A stretch of DNA of 64,000 bases. It comes from Apostichopus japonicus. Lineage: Eukaryota > Echinodermata > Holothuroidea > Aspidochirotida > Stichopodidae. Numbering within the stretch: the first letter of the stretch is position 1; each line of letters begins with the position of its first letter. Shown here piece by piece: positions 46,120 through 61,343 of the stretch. The translations under genes and the position numbers were made by a program. The stretch is from contig NC_092569.1 of assembly GCF_037975245.1 (NCBI RefSeq), positions 157,001-221,000 on the forward strand. Direction: 5' to 3'. The notes under the pieces were generated by a model that was not told the DNA's origin, did not search any database, and saw only the letters and a list, made by a program, of their open reading frames with translations.

Positions 46120-49100
46120 CTACAGTGATGTTACAAGACTTTCTAACACTTCCTTCTCTTTAACTGGTAATATATTACTGTAACTTTTCGTTGACTTATT
46201 ACTGACGCTAACAGGTCCAGTATTTCTTTTTTCACCAACTGGAATGAATCTTCCAAGTAAAGAGAGTATAACGGGTAAGAATAGAAGTCCATGGAGGGCG
46301 CCAATTGCCATGACAAGGAACAAAGTCTTGAAAAAGGTTCGAAATATGTATACATTTGCTGTTGACAGTGGAGCTATCGCTATCATTGACGATAGTGCGC
46401 TTTGAAAGATTGGTGCACCTAAATGACGTAATGCTTCAACAGCCCTTTTGGTTGGGTCCTTTTGCGTGGAAGATACGTACGCGTAAGTTATATGTGCAGA
46501 AAAGTCAACACTAAACCCGATGCAAAGCAGGATATTAATGACAGATACGATGTCTAACGTTACTCCCCATAAACTCATGTAACCTAAGACAGCGGCATCG
46601 ATTGAAACAGCGCAGAGTGTAACTGAGACTGCGCAGATCGGATGAGGAATCATTACTATGGCAACGATGAACATACTCATCAATGCTATGGATATAGTCT
46701 GCAAAGTGTAAGAAATTAATCCCACATATGAATCATATACAAGAAACATTGGCGCAAACACAATAATACTTATACTGGTTTGTTCAGCTCTACTGCGAAA
46801 ATCCATCATTAAATCTTTTTCACCAATGGCATTTTCGGCGCCATGGGTAGGCATCATTATTCGTGAGGTTTCAATGCCCATTATTTCTCCGTCTGTGGTC
46901 TTATTAAATACTATATCTAATTGAAAATGTCGGAATCTAAAATCTTCCAAAAATTCATCGGATAATATTTGCAAGAAGTCTTCTTTTGGCAATGGACCAT
47001 TACTTAATCTACCAGATTCCGATAGATACCACACATAGGAACGTATCCATGATGTCGTGTACAAGCTTCCGTATGAAAAGTAGGACGCTTCTATATGCCT
47101 TGTTGCATCTTCAATGGTAGCTTGCACCTCGAAGTCCCAGTACTCCAAATCATCGGTGAAGGCGACATTAATCGGTGCACAAAAAGTAGTTAAATACTGA
47201 TCGCGAACATTGTAAAATAACCAAGGGCTTGATTGATCCGGGGCCAAGTTATGGAGTCTCAAGCCTTCATTAACATTCAAACAACCATAGATAGATCCAC
47301 TTAAGCACACGATTAAAAGGAAAATAGCAAACACTTTTGTAGGCCATTTGCCAACGAACGGACCGTAATAGTCAGTAAAAAAGGTAACTAGTGGGTGTTT
47401 AACATATCCACCCTTGTGACGAAGTCTATGTTTATGGTCACGTGGTACACCGCCAGCACAAAATATTCTGTAAAGACTATTCGGGGCTTCATCCTTTGGT
47501 TTGACTTTTTGAAAAGTTAAACAATGTCGGTTTTGTTCCTCTCTTTCTCCAGTTAGAGCTAGACAAGCTCCAAAAAATGTTATCTGATAAAAGTAAGCGA
47601 AAAACATGGCGACACCTGCATATATGCAAAACATTCGAACGGCTGGAATCGGGGTAGACGACCCAACTAAGAAGGCGAGGATATCTGTTAGGTTGGTGAT
47701 GGTAATAGAGACTGCTGCTTCTGAATAGGTCCTACCCATACGGTCCTCGACAGGAATATAAAGACTATTCTTTCGCCAGGCTGCTACCATGATGAACATA
47801 TCATCGACACCAACACCTACAGAGAGGTTGAAAGAAAAGAAATGTTGTAGTAATCATAGAAAGAAACGTATCCACGAGAATAATGATAAATATAAACAGA
47901 AAAGGACTCATCAGAACTGAATCTTTTACTTCCAAAGTAGAAATATAATGAAGAACTAAGCGAAATCAGTTACCTTCAGTGTATAAGTATTTTTACTATT
48001 GGCATAGCGACCATATTTTTACATTATTTTCACATGGAAAATGGGTGGAAAATTGAATCTATATATACTCCGAAAGTTGTTTACACAAAAACTCCCTGGT
48101 GTAATTTAAAGAGCACTCATTTCCGATTGATCGATTAAATCAACTGCTCATTTTGCTACCTGGTCACATAGGCTCGGCCATGTCAAGCCCACATCCCTGT
48201 TATAAAGGACTTGTGACGAATTCCTTTATAAACAAACTATTTTTTTACTTTAGTCTTAGTTACTGACGCATGGAATTCCTCTATGGGGAAAACAATATAA
48301 ACTTGTTCGAGTCACTTAACCCTCGAACTATTTGGAAATTAACGTTAACTTTCGTTCACCGAATAGATTACATAATGCAAAGCTGCATGCCACATAATAC
48401 ATTTTGTTACTAAACCTTTAAAACATAACAGTTCGAAGAACTAAGCCCATCATTTATCATGTTGAATTCCTTTATAAACACACACATACACATCGTTCTG
48501 TTTTTCACGCGGTACTGGAAGATAGAGATTAGACTACATTCACATAATAGCGGATTTCATTTAAGCAAGGATTATGTCTCCATTTTGGTAACTTTCAGAC
48601 AAATCGCGCCGTTTGGTTCGAAGCTACTTACGCGCATGCGCTAATGTACCTGCTTACATGTTTGTTTACAAATGCATTAAGATTTGTCACTTTCTTTCAG
48701 TATGAATCAGTGGCGTAGGAAGGTACTTTTGAGTGGGGGGCTGAAGACTGATGACCGGCCTGGGGGAGGGGTCTAAGGGGAGGGGGTGTCCCCCTCCCCT
48801 TTGGATTTTTTTTGCATTTCCATGTGGCCTCAGATGCAATTTGGTGCAATATAGCACACTTCAACACCCACTCCATTTTGTAAATAATTTTGCATTTTCA
48901 CCTGGCCTTAGATGCAATTTGGTGCTCCAAATGAGATTTTTTTCTGATTTGGAAATGAAAAAGGGGTTTTCTGACTTGCTGAGCGGGGGGGCGGAATGAT
49001 ACTTCCGCCCCCCATATTTTTCACTGGGGGGGCTGGCGCCCCCCAGCCCCCCCGGTTCCTACGCCCTTGGTATGAATATACAGGGTATTTACTCCATGAC

Positions 49101-52100
49101 AACAAACTATATCAGTTAAGACTGCCAGAGAGCGTTTTACTTAGGCTAGGCCGAAATATATGCACATCGAATATTGTCTATAGGCCTATGTGTCTATGTC
49201 AAGGAAGTCGTATACAGAAGTTCAGAGCTAAGTTTTCGAATTCGTTTCGAAACTTTGACAACCTCAATGCAACACATAATTAGTGGGACTCACGAACGAA
49301 TTAAATAATTTCGTCCTTAACTCCAGCCCCCCCCCCCGACCCCACACCATATCATGCGCAACGCCAACAATACAAAAAGACCAAGGTTTAACCCATTTCT
49401 GAACACAGTTACTAAATCAAATAAAGATAAAAACTGTTAGCAAACTGCTGATCTGTTGCAAGAAGCCTGTGTAGGTAAATATATTAATGTGAGAGGGGCA
49501 GGACGTTTCGACCTTGGCGGGATCTTCTTCAGAGGCTAGCTGCCAAGTAAACAGAGTTAAGACAAATTTAAAACAGACAGATAGACATACAGCTGAATTT
49601 CTAAAGATCAATTTTAATTGTAATTTAAAATGTCAGTACAAACACAAAACATCCATTGAGCAGAACATCCACCAGGACAAGTGAATTGATTAAATGTACA
49701 CGCATACGGTACTCGACATGCTTGAATGTAAAGAAAAATAACAACACAAATATATCAATTATATTTTTGGCTTTGTTTGAAGAGATTTTATTGACAGTTG
49801 TACCCGCTTGCGATTACATCACGCTTTTAGAATATTGGAACAAAACTTAATATGGGTTTGATTGGAAGGCTATAATGTATGCTATAGCTCTGAGCCATCG
49901 GGCACTGCCAGATTGTCCGAGCGGTCAGTCCGCCCCATCAAAACACTACTTTATATAACATACACTTCATGAATGTTGCGTCGATATGTTCGGATGAGAA
50001 AAAACTTAGCTTGTAAACACAACCAACTGTTTCAGCCTTAGTCGTTGTGACAGGGCGTTAACTATTAGTTGCAGAGCAATATCCAACATAGGCCTATGCT
50101 ATAATACTGTAAATACACTGTTAGAGTTATACAATATAGATGGGATGTGTAAGACAGATATGCAGTAATATCTTAAACAATTTGAACTGCGAGAACACGA
50201 CTGCAGTGAGATATGGTTTGTAATTACGGTATGTGCAGCATTATGTTCCCCTTCTAGAGGAATCGTGATACACACCTAACGATTGTCACAATCTCCATGC
50301 AAGGGGAATGGGCTTGAGAGCGGATCAGTTGGTTCGTTGTTTGGTTTTTTCGTGGTGACTTTTCCTAAAAAGTACCACGGAATGTTATATCGTATTATGT
50401 ATTACATGGATTGTTGGCTAAACACTGGCGTACGTCACTTGACGGAACTAAGCATAACGAGTATAGTCCAGATGTAAGTTTGATTGACTAATGAAGAAAG
50501 AACAAATATTAAGCATCTTGGTGTAATTTGCATATTAATACAATTCCCATACATAATGTCTTTGGGATATCGATTGTCATAGTTTGTACAATAAGCACAT
50601 GCAGTGAACTTGAAGCAAACATCTGTATACTGTTAGAGCTACACGTGACACTGGCAGCAATTTGTTCATTTTCTCACTTTTCTGTGTGGATCTTGGACTG
50701 GATTTGTTTTTTACCTATAGATATGTGAATTTAGTTAATCAATACCCAATGAATGTATAGTGTGCATAGGTCTATATTACATTCATTATGATAATGCATC
50801 CCAAGTTGAAGAATAAAAATAGATGTACATTTTTAAGAAAACCATAAAACAATTTTGTCAGAGTGCATGCATCTGTGACATCACCCCTGTTTGCTTCAAA
50901 TCCACTTTGTTACAAAACATGTCAACTTGAAATGCATATCTTATCTCAAAAATGATCATATGAAGTGTATACAAACAAATGTTCCTATATACATCAGCCA
51001 TAGAGACATTTTCACCCTTGCTATCCTTTTAAGTTATTCAACGGTATCATTCAAAATGATCTTGAAGTTCGTTGATGATAATTTACGTACAAGCAAAAAG
51101 TTTAATTACAATGTTATCGCACGTTCAAATATTTATGTAGAGATATTTGAGTTTGTTTAGCCGTATTTCTTTCAACTTTTGAATTTGTTTTTGTCTTTCT
51201 TACGAAAACTGACATATGTATATATGAAAGTCATCTTCTAACTTTTATGGTCAAGTCCTTCTCTGAATAAAACAACAGATGAGCAATCTGACAAATATTT
51301 AATTAAAGATGGACATTAGCCTTTGACCTTATCGTAGGTCAAACAGCAAAGTAGCAGCTGTTTTAAACTCATTCAGTAACACTGTGAGGCCGAAATTCGT
51401 TCTTTAATTAAAGCTTGCGAATCATTGCGTTTTGAGGCTAAATCAGTACACAATGCAACTATATAACGTGTGATTATGATTCCGTATCGTGTATAGATGG
51501 TATATAACAAGTGACGTTTCTTTACATGTGGTCTTGAAGCAAACGTTTGGATTTAAATCTGTTAAATCTTGGGGAGGGGTGGGGTGGGGTGGGTGGGGTG
51601 GGGTGGGGTGGGGTGACTTGAATGGCACTGTACGAACGTGACTTAGAATTGAGGAGAAAACAAATTTCACTCTAAAACAACACTATCATTTCAATTATTG
51701 GAATGTTTTCAGCAAAACTACACTTTTCACTACAACAAAATTCTGTAACAGTGTCAACTATCATGCGACCAATGCCGAGATATTTACCTTTCTCTTTATT
51801 TTGATAGAACCTAGATAGAGGTGGACATAGGGTTAGGATACGGTGAGACGGGGGTGTTAGGATTCACTGGTTACTTCTGTTAAGAAGTTAACCAATGTCT
51901 TCATATCTTCTATGACCGGAGTAGAAATAACTTGAAAGCCCCCGAATGGAATATGTTTATAGATAAGTTTGTAGTCAGTCGTATCCAGTCATGTATGGTA
52001 CCAAGGTGATCTTAGTCAAGTTCCGAACAAAATGTTGTAATGAAGTATTTCATTGTGTCCACTGATGTGACTACACTGTGTGGACGTTTATGTATAGTCT

Positions 52101-52595
52101 CCAATAACATGTCAAGTTAGACCTATATATCTTTGCCATGATCACATTGCATGCAAAACCCTTTTCAACTATGATTCCGCCTATTTAACATTCAAACATC
52201 TCGCTATATTTATAGGCTATGTTGATATTTGTGGCGAAGCCATTTGACTTGAGTAGTTCTGGTGTTGCCGTTTGTAAACAATGAATACATTTCACTGTAA
52301 AACTTTGGTAGACGCAAAACTGTTGCGTTCGCGTGAAACAATCCGCAATGCTTAGCTATATTCTTTGCTTGTTTCCCTTCATAAACTATAAACTACATTT
52401 CTCGCCTACAAATGTCAGGTATAGGAGCTATGTAAGTCCCACAGTAACACCAAAAAGTTCACAAGGGTTGAACGCCCATTGTTTATGGAGTGACATATGC
52501 AGATGAGTTCACATGAATAGCAACACGCACTTCAACAGCAAACTCATCACTAATATTCATACGTTATGGCATCTATAATTATATTTATATATATA

Positions 52596-52630
<35 letters not shown>

Positions 52631-55600
52631 AATAGGGCTAAATAGATACACAGCGTATAATGCTATGCATGTATAGACCTACCATATAGTATCTGCTCGC
52701 TTTGTCTAGGTAGGGAGTTGTAGTGGAACAGCTCCCTGGGTCAACAAACTATTCGCTCGCAAACACAATTACAACACACTCATCAGAACAATACTAAACA
52801 GCGTATACCAGACTTGAACAATCCCCGCGTTAACCTTAAAATGAAAAACAAAGAGTTTCAATAAAAGCCGTTAAAAATATTTTCAAAAACATCTGGTGCA
52901 GTAGAATAATACCACGTACGTGTTGAGATTAACTCTAGCTCTTGACAATCAATAGTAGCTTTTTCCAATTATTTTTGTATAGGAATAAAAAGGATAGTAT
53001 AGTTGGAAAATAGAATAAAAGAGAACAGTATCGTGACCAATTGCAACGAACACGGATTAAACTTTGCGCTAGTGTTGTATACACGAAAGTAGGTTTGATA
53101 CCTAGCACATCAGGTAGGCCTACAGGCGGGGTGTGGGGGGGGGGGCATAAAGTACCCCAATAAACCTTCAGCTTCACCTCAAAAAACAGATTCACATATA
53201 TGAGGATGGGAGAAGAGGTGGACGAGGTGGGAGGGGGAGGGGTGGGAATATGGGGAGGGGGACTGGGGTTACACATATGACATTTATAGGAAATGTTCTG
53301 TCGTAATGAACTACAAAGATATGTAATGCGGGTTCTTTTACGATAAGCACAAAACGTAGGTCATATAGAATCTAACGTGTTTACAGGTGTTTATTGCTTG
53401 TTTATTGTTGATATCCTATTTAATATGCAACGTGGACTCATAGTCGTACGGGACTGTCCCAATTTGGGGGTGGGGTCGGGCAGAAAGTTTTGCCCGAATT
53501 TTGAAACCTTCCCGAATTTTCGAAACTTACTACACCAGCCGCATGAAACATTCCTTTGTCACATCGTGAATGGGTTGCAGTCCTGGGGGAGGGGGTCTGA
53601 GGGTATTTCTCATTGTGTGTCGAAATATTCAGGCAAGATACGTTGACGATTCGGGCAAGAATGGGGAACGATTCCGGCAAGAATTGTGAACGATTTGGTG
53701 AAGTATCGGTAATGGTTTGGGCAAGAATCGGGAAAGTTGGGCATAAATCGGGCAATTTTAAATTGAATTTCATGTTTTGTCCAGAGGCTGCCCGAGTTTT
53801 GTAACATCTTTTGCCCGAATTTTGAATGCCTAATTTTTTGGGGGGAGGGGAGTCCCCCCCCGTCCCCCCCCCCCACACCCGCCTCGTGAAATGATGTACA
53901 ATTTTATATTTTAGTATTTTAATTTTCCTCAGACCTCAGTCTCACCATGGATGTGACATCATCTGCATGTCACAATACGATTATGCACAAAACTTACGAT
54001 ATATTTGTATAGTTACCATACCATAATTAAAATAAGTTTTAAATCCACCCGAAAAGTTAACCTTCGTAGAGAAGATTCCCTACTATTTTAAATTGAATTT
54101 CATGTTTTGTCCAGAGGCTGCCCGAGTTTTGTAACATCTTTTGCCCGAATTTTGAATGCCTAATTTTTTGGGGGGAGGGGAGTCCCCCCCCGTCCCCCCC
54201 CCCCACACCCGCCTCGTGAAATGATGTACAATTTTATATTTTAGTATTTTAATTTTCCTCAGACCTCAGTCTCACCATGGATGTGACATCATCTGCATGT
54301 CACAATACGATTATGCACAAAACTTACGATATATTTGTATAGTTACCATACCATAATTAAAATAAGTTTTAAATCCACCCGAAAAGTTAACCTTCGTAGA
54401 GAAGATTCCCTACTAAAGAAACTATTTTGGGGGAATGTTTGCAGTTGTCATCGTTCTTTTTCGACATTCTACTGTCACCCTCGGGACGGACGGATGGACG
54501 GAGGTATAAATTGCTACCGACTCAGTGCAGGCGGCGGCGCAGTTGGTGCCTCGGGCGAAGCTAGAATATTTCGCGACCAAGAGGAAATCGTAGCCTTCGG
54601 CAAATCAGACCATGGAGCTATAAACAGATAGCTCCATGCTCAGAGTAGCCGCGCTTTCGATGTCAGCCTTCTTATTGCCGTTTTTAATAGTATTCCACAA
54701 TGTCCGCGTGGGCCTAAAGTATATAACGTAGATACTACGTACCATAGGCTAACTAAAATACTATTGAATACTATGTTAAACCTTGTTACATATTAACTTA
54801 CCTATGACAAGGAAAGGCATCATGGCGACGATTTCATTAAATTGAATGCTACAAAAAGCAAGTAGACCAACTGCAGACATAATGGCAAACCCAGCCGATA
54901 TAACCCCCATTAGCCCGAGAATAGGTCTGCTCACAACCCAGTCCGTCGTAACCAAGGAAATTACAGCGAACAACGCTAACATGCTAAAGGTAGCCACAAA
55001 TCTCGGTATAACCCTTGTGCTCGCTTCGTTTATTTCTTCAGCTAAGCTATATGAGAAGGCAAAATATATTTCAACATGTTTAGCTTGAGTTTGCATTTCA
55101 CGTAGATGTTTTTCAGCAGTTTGTTCCCACTTCAATGCAATATCTTCCCTTTCAGGTGACCCAGTCGCCACAAAGTAGTACATGTAAGTCCCCTCGGCAC
55201 TTTGGATTGGAATTTTGGGCGGTTTAGGTGCATCTTTGTTCTCCAGGAAATAACTTTGGTTATCCATTTTGATTCCTAATAATTGATGAGCAATGAACAA
55301 TTCTTGACCATTAGGGAGCGAAATTGATGGATATGTTAACGGTGGTACTGGCCCACCGAGATGAATATGTTGATGTAGCATGGTAAAAAGTTCGTTACCA
55401 ACGCACTGATTCAACCACCTCATACACAAATCTTGATACGTCCAGTTGGTAGCAGTACCGTTAAGGTCCACTTCGAATTCAAACGTTAACATTTTCTCGT
55501 GAATTGATAGAACTTCTTTTAACACTTCCGGTTTTAATATACTCGTTCCATTTTTAGGCAAAATAATAGTTTCGCCATGTTTTAGGTAAGAAGAGAGAAT

Positions 55601-55930
55601 CCTATCGGGAATAAATTCAACTCCTTCATCGCCAATCAGAAACCTTTCCTCCAAGGCAGCTTTGTCTTTGATCCCAGGCGTTCCGAGTGGCGTGAATAAA
55701 TATTCCAAATCTTCATTTATATCGAAAAATAATAATCCAGATGTCAATATTACATTTATACAAATAGATAGCACGAGAACTTTCCTTCTGTGTCTGTACA
55801 CAAAAGTGCCAATATCGTGAAAAGTACTACTAAACCAATTGTCCACGCATCTAAGTTGATCCGCTGAGCAGCATTTTCTTGCCTTTTTCTCGCCTTCTTC
55901 TCCTTCTGTTATCTTCTCTTCAGCGTACAT
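46120..55930 (-). CDS. Patched domain-containing protein (PTCHD3-like), 2 exons
   Basis: A multipass membrane protein of the patched/RND permease superfamily, which includes sterol-sensing domain proteins. Exon 1 55930-54802, exon 2 47816-46120; 2826 nt, 941 aa plus stop, phase 1 junction, GT-AG. TM1 is near residue 50 (VLVLSICINVILTSGLLFF), followed by a large extracellular loop with conserved Cys and N-glycosylation sequons. The sterol-sensing block contains the RND GxxxDD motif G377VGVDDMF, split by the intron. A second loop and TM bundle contain G428-type GFSVD at about residues 810-814, where RND pumps carry proton-relay acids. The length fits PTCHD/Ptr proteins. The start codon has A at -3. 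The symbol is withheld because several invertebrate paralogues exist and the ligand is unknown. Confidence 0.93.
48708..49069 (+). mobile_element. hAT-type MITE, copy 2 (in the patched-gene intron)
   Basis: 362 bp, very similar to 2293-2656 along its full length. Same termini (CAGTGGCGTAGGAAGG / CAAGGGCGTAGGAACC). A perfect 8-bp target duplication GTATGAAT lies at 48700-48707 and 49070-49077. Confidence 0.9.
49488..49550 (-). ncRNA. Hammerhead-ribozyme-like remnant of a Penelope-type terminal repeat
   Basis: The minus strand reads GGCAG (stem I), then CTGAAGA, a short stem-loop region, then GGTCGAAACGTC and CTGCC (stem I partner). Penelope elements are known to carry minimal hammerheads with CUGAUGA...GAAAC and a palindromic ACGU helix III. 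Here the core CUGAUGA has become CUGAAGA, which should strongly impair cleavage. No adjacent RT was found. Confidence 0.4.
49610..51560. other. Intron sequence, nothing recognised
   Basis: AT-rich intronic DNA of the minus-strand patched gene. It has a weak tRNA-like motif (GATTGTCCGAGCGGTCAGTC) near 49911 and no exon or repeat family that I can support. Confidence 0.35.
51568..51616 (+). repeat. GGGGT microsatellite
   Basis: About ten units of GGGGT/GGGT, G-rich on the plus strand and potentially quadruplex-forming. Confidence 0.9.
52576..52630. repeat. AT microsatellite
   Basis: (TA)n tract in the patched-gene intron. Confidence 0.9.
53430..53756. repeat. Degenerate CGGGCAAGAAT/ATTCGGGC-rich tract
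   Basis: Many scattered copies of GGGCAAGAAT-like and TGCCCGAATTTTGAA-like words, irregularly spaced. It looks like an old repeat-derived segment of unknown family. Confidence 0.45.
53757..54416 (+). repeat. Perfect 330-bp tandem duplication
   Basis: 53757-54086 and 54087-54416 appear identical, including the long G and C homopolymers near 53840-53875 and 54170-54205. I saw no difference when comparing line by line. It is either a very recent duplication or an assembly artefact. Confidence 0.93.
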
Positions 55931-56118
55931 TTTTGTTTCGAAATTTACTTGTCTCGTAAAAAACTCTCCAAGAATTTCTTATTTTGTGGGTAATATTCCA
56001 ACCGATTACTGCGTGGCATACGGAGGGGATAACCTAGTCTATTTGCGTGGCTATACGAAGTTGGGAATCCCGCACATGACTGCTCACGGTCAATACCAAT
56101 TGTAGTGCGCATGCATAC

Positions 56119-56424
56119 GGAAGCTTTAAAGTGCCATCAACATAAGAAGACTTTGCCTCAATAAGTCAACATTTTTCAGTAAATTGTTTAGATAACAAGA
56201 TCATATCTTATCAAAAATCAGACAAATGTTGAATTGACGAGATACGATAAGTTGTCAATTAAACATTTTGCAGAAAATTATCCAATTGCTCAGTTAAAGC
56301 AACTGAGCAATCCAACATTTTCCTGATTTTTGATAAGATATTGTCTTGTTATCGAAACAATTTACTGAAAAATGTCAACTCATGGGCAAAATTTTTCTTA
56401 TGTTGGTGGCACTTTTAAGCTTCC
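56119..56424. mobile_element. Foldback MITE, 306 bp, upstream of the patched gene
   Basis: Ends GGAAGCTTTAAAGTGCCATC and, inverted, GGAAGCTTAAAAGTGCCACC. The similarity runs about 90 bp inwards on each arm, so the element folds back on itself. The loop holds a further perfect 10-bp hairpin (TTGCTCAGTT/AACTGAGCAA). TA lies one base outside each end, a possible TA target duplication. Confidence 0.85.
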
Positions 56425-57998
56425 ATAGATACGCGATGTATCTGTGATGGCACACTGTAAGCTTGACCAATGAATGAGTTGCCCTGAATATACTTCATGG
56501 CTCGCCCGTGTGTACCCTGCAGAAATGTGTAGAGGTATCGCAGAGGCGGTATTTAGCGCGATTATACTCGACCGAGTATAAATAGTGACGTGTGCGTAAT
56601 TAAAAGAGAAAAAGACAATATCTGTGGTTCCTCCCGCCGCGGCATCTGTGGAAGAGACCTCGAAGACAAATAAATGTGATCCATTAATCTTTTAATTATC
56701 TCGGCTTTTGATTGGCTAATCGCACTTCGTTTGTTCTTTCTATTAATTTTGAACTTTGGTCAATTTCGCGTGGCAAGATATGATAATTAGATAAAATTCT
56801 TAGATTTGGTCAGGTCAAAGTGTAACGGTATGGCACATCGTCAAGCTGAGAATAGGCCTATTCGTACGTGTTGTAGTACGTTAAATAACATCACACACAC
56901 TCTCATACTCAAATAGGGACCCTATTACCGATATTCAATTAAATGGTAATCATTAATTGAGAAAAAAAAATACAAATTGAAAGCTTAAAACAAAAACAAG
57001 TTTTACAAGAAACTTGGTTAGGGTATCATCGGGGAGGGGTTAGTGAGGCACATATGTATATATGTATATATGTGTATCATTACAGTGCCGTTAATGATGC
57101 TATCATATAACATTATGCAAACCCCATTCGCCCACCCCCCCCCCCCCCAGTACTCTTCTCCCTCCTAATGACGGCAAAGTAACGTATAGTAATAGCTTAC
57201 ACACGTTTTATCAACTCACTATACTATATGAGAACCAGACACTGAATTGGGGCGTAAGGCAATATATATGATTTAGCATAAATTGATCTTCTAACTATAG
57301 ATTATTAGCACAATTATTTTACTAAAATTGGTATATGGGGTTAGGAAAGCAACTTTGGTAGAAACCTGAGGCGTAGATATGTTTCCATTATCACTATAGA
57401 TTTTTTTAAGCATTGAGGAAGCTATCCACTCTTGTTTAGTCATCTCGTTAAAATGTCAACTTCGTTTTGTATGGTAAGTTGGAAATAGAAATGCACAACA
57501 TGTAAGTCGTGCGGTGATTCTACCTTGTACCTTTATTCGTTTAGTTTCATTTTGCAGTCTCAATAAATTCCGTGCTGTACATTCCTCTTCTCATTTACCC
57601 CCCCCCCCCCCATCCTTCCCTTTCCTCCTGGTGCTCTTAATGCTTGTAGTAGGTGTATCCCGAAAGCTAGAAAACAATGGTTGCTATAAGCAAAATGACA
57701 AGGGCATGCCCTACATACATTGAACTTCCTAATTAAAAACAATCAAATACAATTACATACCGTTAATCTTAAATATGCATTGTTTCATTATCATTGTATA
57801 GACAAATTAATTTGCTTTGAAGAGTCTCGACATGTTTGCGCTGATTAGCTTCGTAATGATTACAAGTTACAAGGTCGATCGAAAGTTTAAACTTTAAATG
57901 GGATGTGTGCATGGTTACAGACGTGCAAATCTTGAACGTAAGCTTGGTTAGATTTCGGCAGTAGAATTACCATACCATTTCCCATTTACACACACACC

Positions 57999-58034
<36 letters not shown>

Positions 58035-59090
58035 CATATATATCTATATATGTGTGTGTATGTTTGTGTGTAAATATATATATAAGGTCCACAGTCATTG
58101 CGCCCACTCCAACACGGGTATAGCCAGCAAGAAAAGGGTGACGGAGACCCCGTGATCACTCCTAAGAACTGTCATTCCACCCCTGCTGTCTCCCCGCCAC
58201 CATACTCTGTTTAACTTATTGTCATTACTGCCATATAAGGTCAGTAATTCTTTTAAATCAGCCTATGGACGAACTTACAATTCTTCCATAACAGGTGCAA
58301 TTATAATGATCTCGTCTACTTTGCATACAAGTATCAGGGTGGTTTTATTACAATAGTCATCAAATGCTAATTTGGCTATACCAAATAGTATTACTTAGTT
58401 GCACCATATCGTATTAGATGGCTAAGGCCTATATATGTTGGGTCCCATCTGGACAGATTGATCTTTCCTCTTATTAGATATGTATGTACCTTTATAGTTA
58501 TGCAAAGATACACGTTGGCCTACAGCCGCCTATACCAACAGAAGGTGCATGCAACGCTCTTACGAGGGTAATAAAATAGACTTGTTATAATGAACTATAT
58601 CGTACGATATAACAGGCTAAATACAGGAGTTGTATTCCTATGTTTGTTCTACTCACGAGAGGATCTTAATGAACGATTCTTAATTACTCTGTAAGCACAA
58701 GGCGGCAAAATATCAGAGTAACCGCCAGACTCTATTGTTTGCATTGAATACACACATTAAGGGCTAAAAATTAATATTTATCTTTGTTGAAACACCCTTT
58801 ATTAAACAAACATTGGTTGCAATGGGCACTGCATTTTACGGAACGAATTTGTACGTTCACTTAACCCCCTTTACCTTCCCCTCCTTATGGCCGATGGGAC
58901 CACGTATGGATTATAAAATGGAGTTTTGTTAGTTCATAAGCATATTCCAATGGCTATTGTATGCATTTCACGTTAAAGTTATTCCATTGTAAACGATGTA
59001 TTAACAAATATATTACGGGGTTAACTATTGAGGTGATCCATATATCAGTTGGTAATATCTAAGCCTACAGTGGAATGACGACATTCCTTA
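56425..59090. other. Intergenic region with microsatellites
   Basis: No gene is recognised. CA/TA microsatellite at 57985-58080 and C-tracts at 57137-57150 and 57600-57611. GC-richer unique sequence at 58083-58220 resembles neither an exon nor a known repeat. Confidence 0.4.
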
Positions 59091-59091
59091 C

Positions 59092-59195
59092 TGGTTTCGA
59101 ACCTCTGGACATACAATCAGCGTCCATTGCCTACTTAGGGTTAGGGTGTCCGCATATACAGTTCGAGGCCCGGGTTCGAATCCCGGCGGAAGCTG
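59092..59195 (+). mobile_element. SINE remnant with divergent tRNA-like B boxes
   Basis: 59173-59183 is a perfect B box GGTTCGAATCC in a tRNA-like context (GTGTCCGCATATACAGTTCG). On the other strand 59092-59102 gives GGTTCGAAACC. No complete cloverleaf could be formed by eye, so this is called SINE-derived and not a tRNA gene. A related fragment lies at 32521-32566. Confidence 0.5.
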
Positions 59196-59269
59196 GAAGG
59201 TTTTCACCGTACTTGTTTTCAACTCATTACAATTTCATATACATAAAATAAAGTATATTAATATATTGA

Positions 59270-61343
<2,074 letters not shown>

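Noticed and set aside
59140-59195. A functional tRNA gene
   Set aside because: Only the T-arm/B-box part is good. No complete acceptor stem and cloverleaf could be formed, and a related fragment occurs elsewhere, so a SINE origin is more likely.
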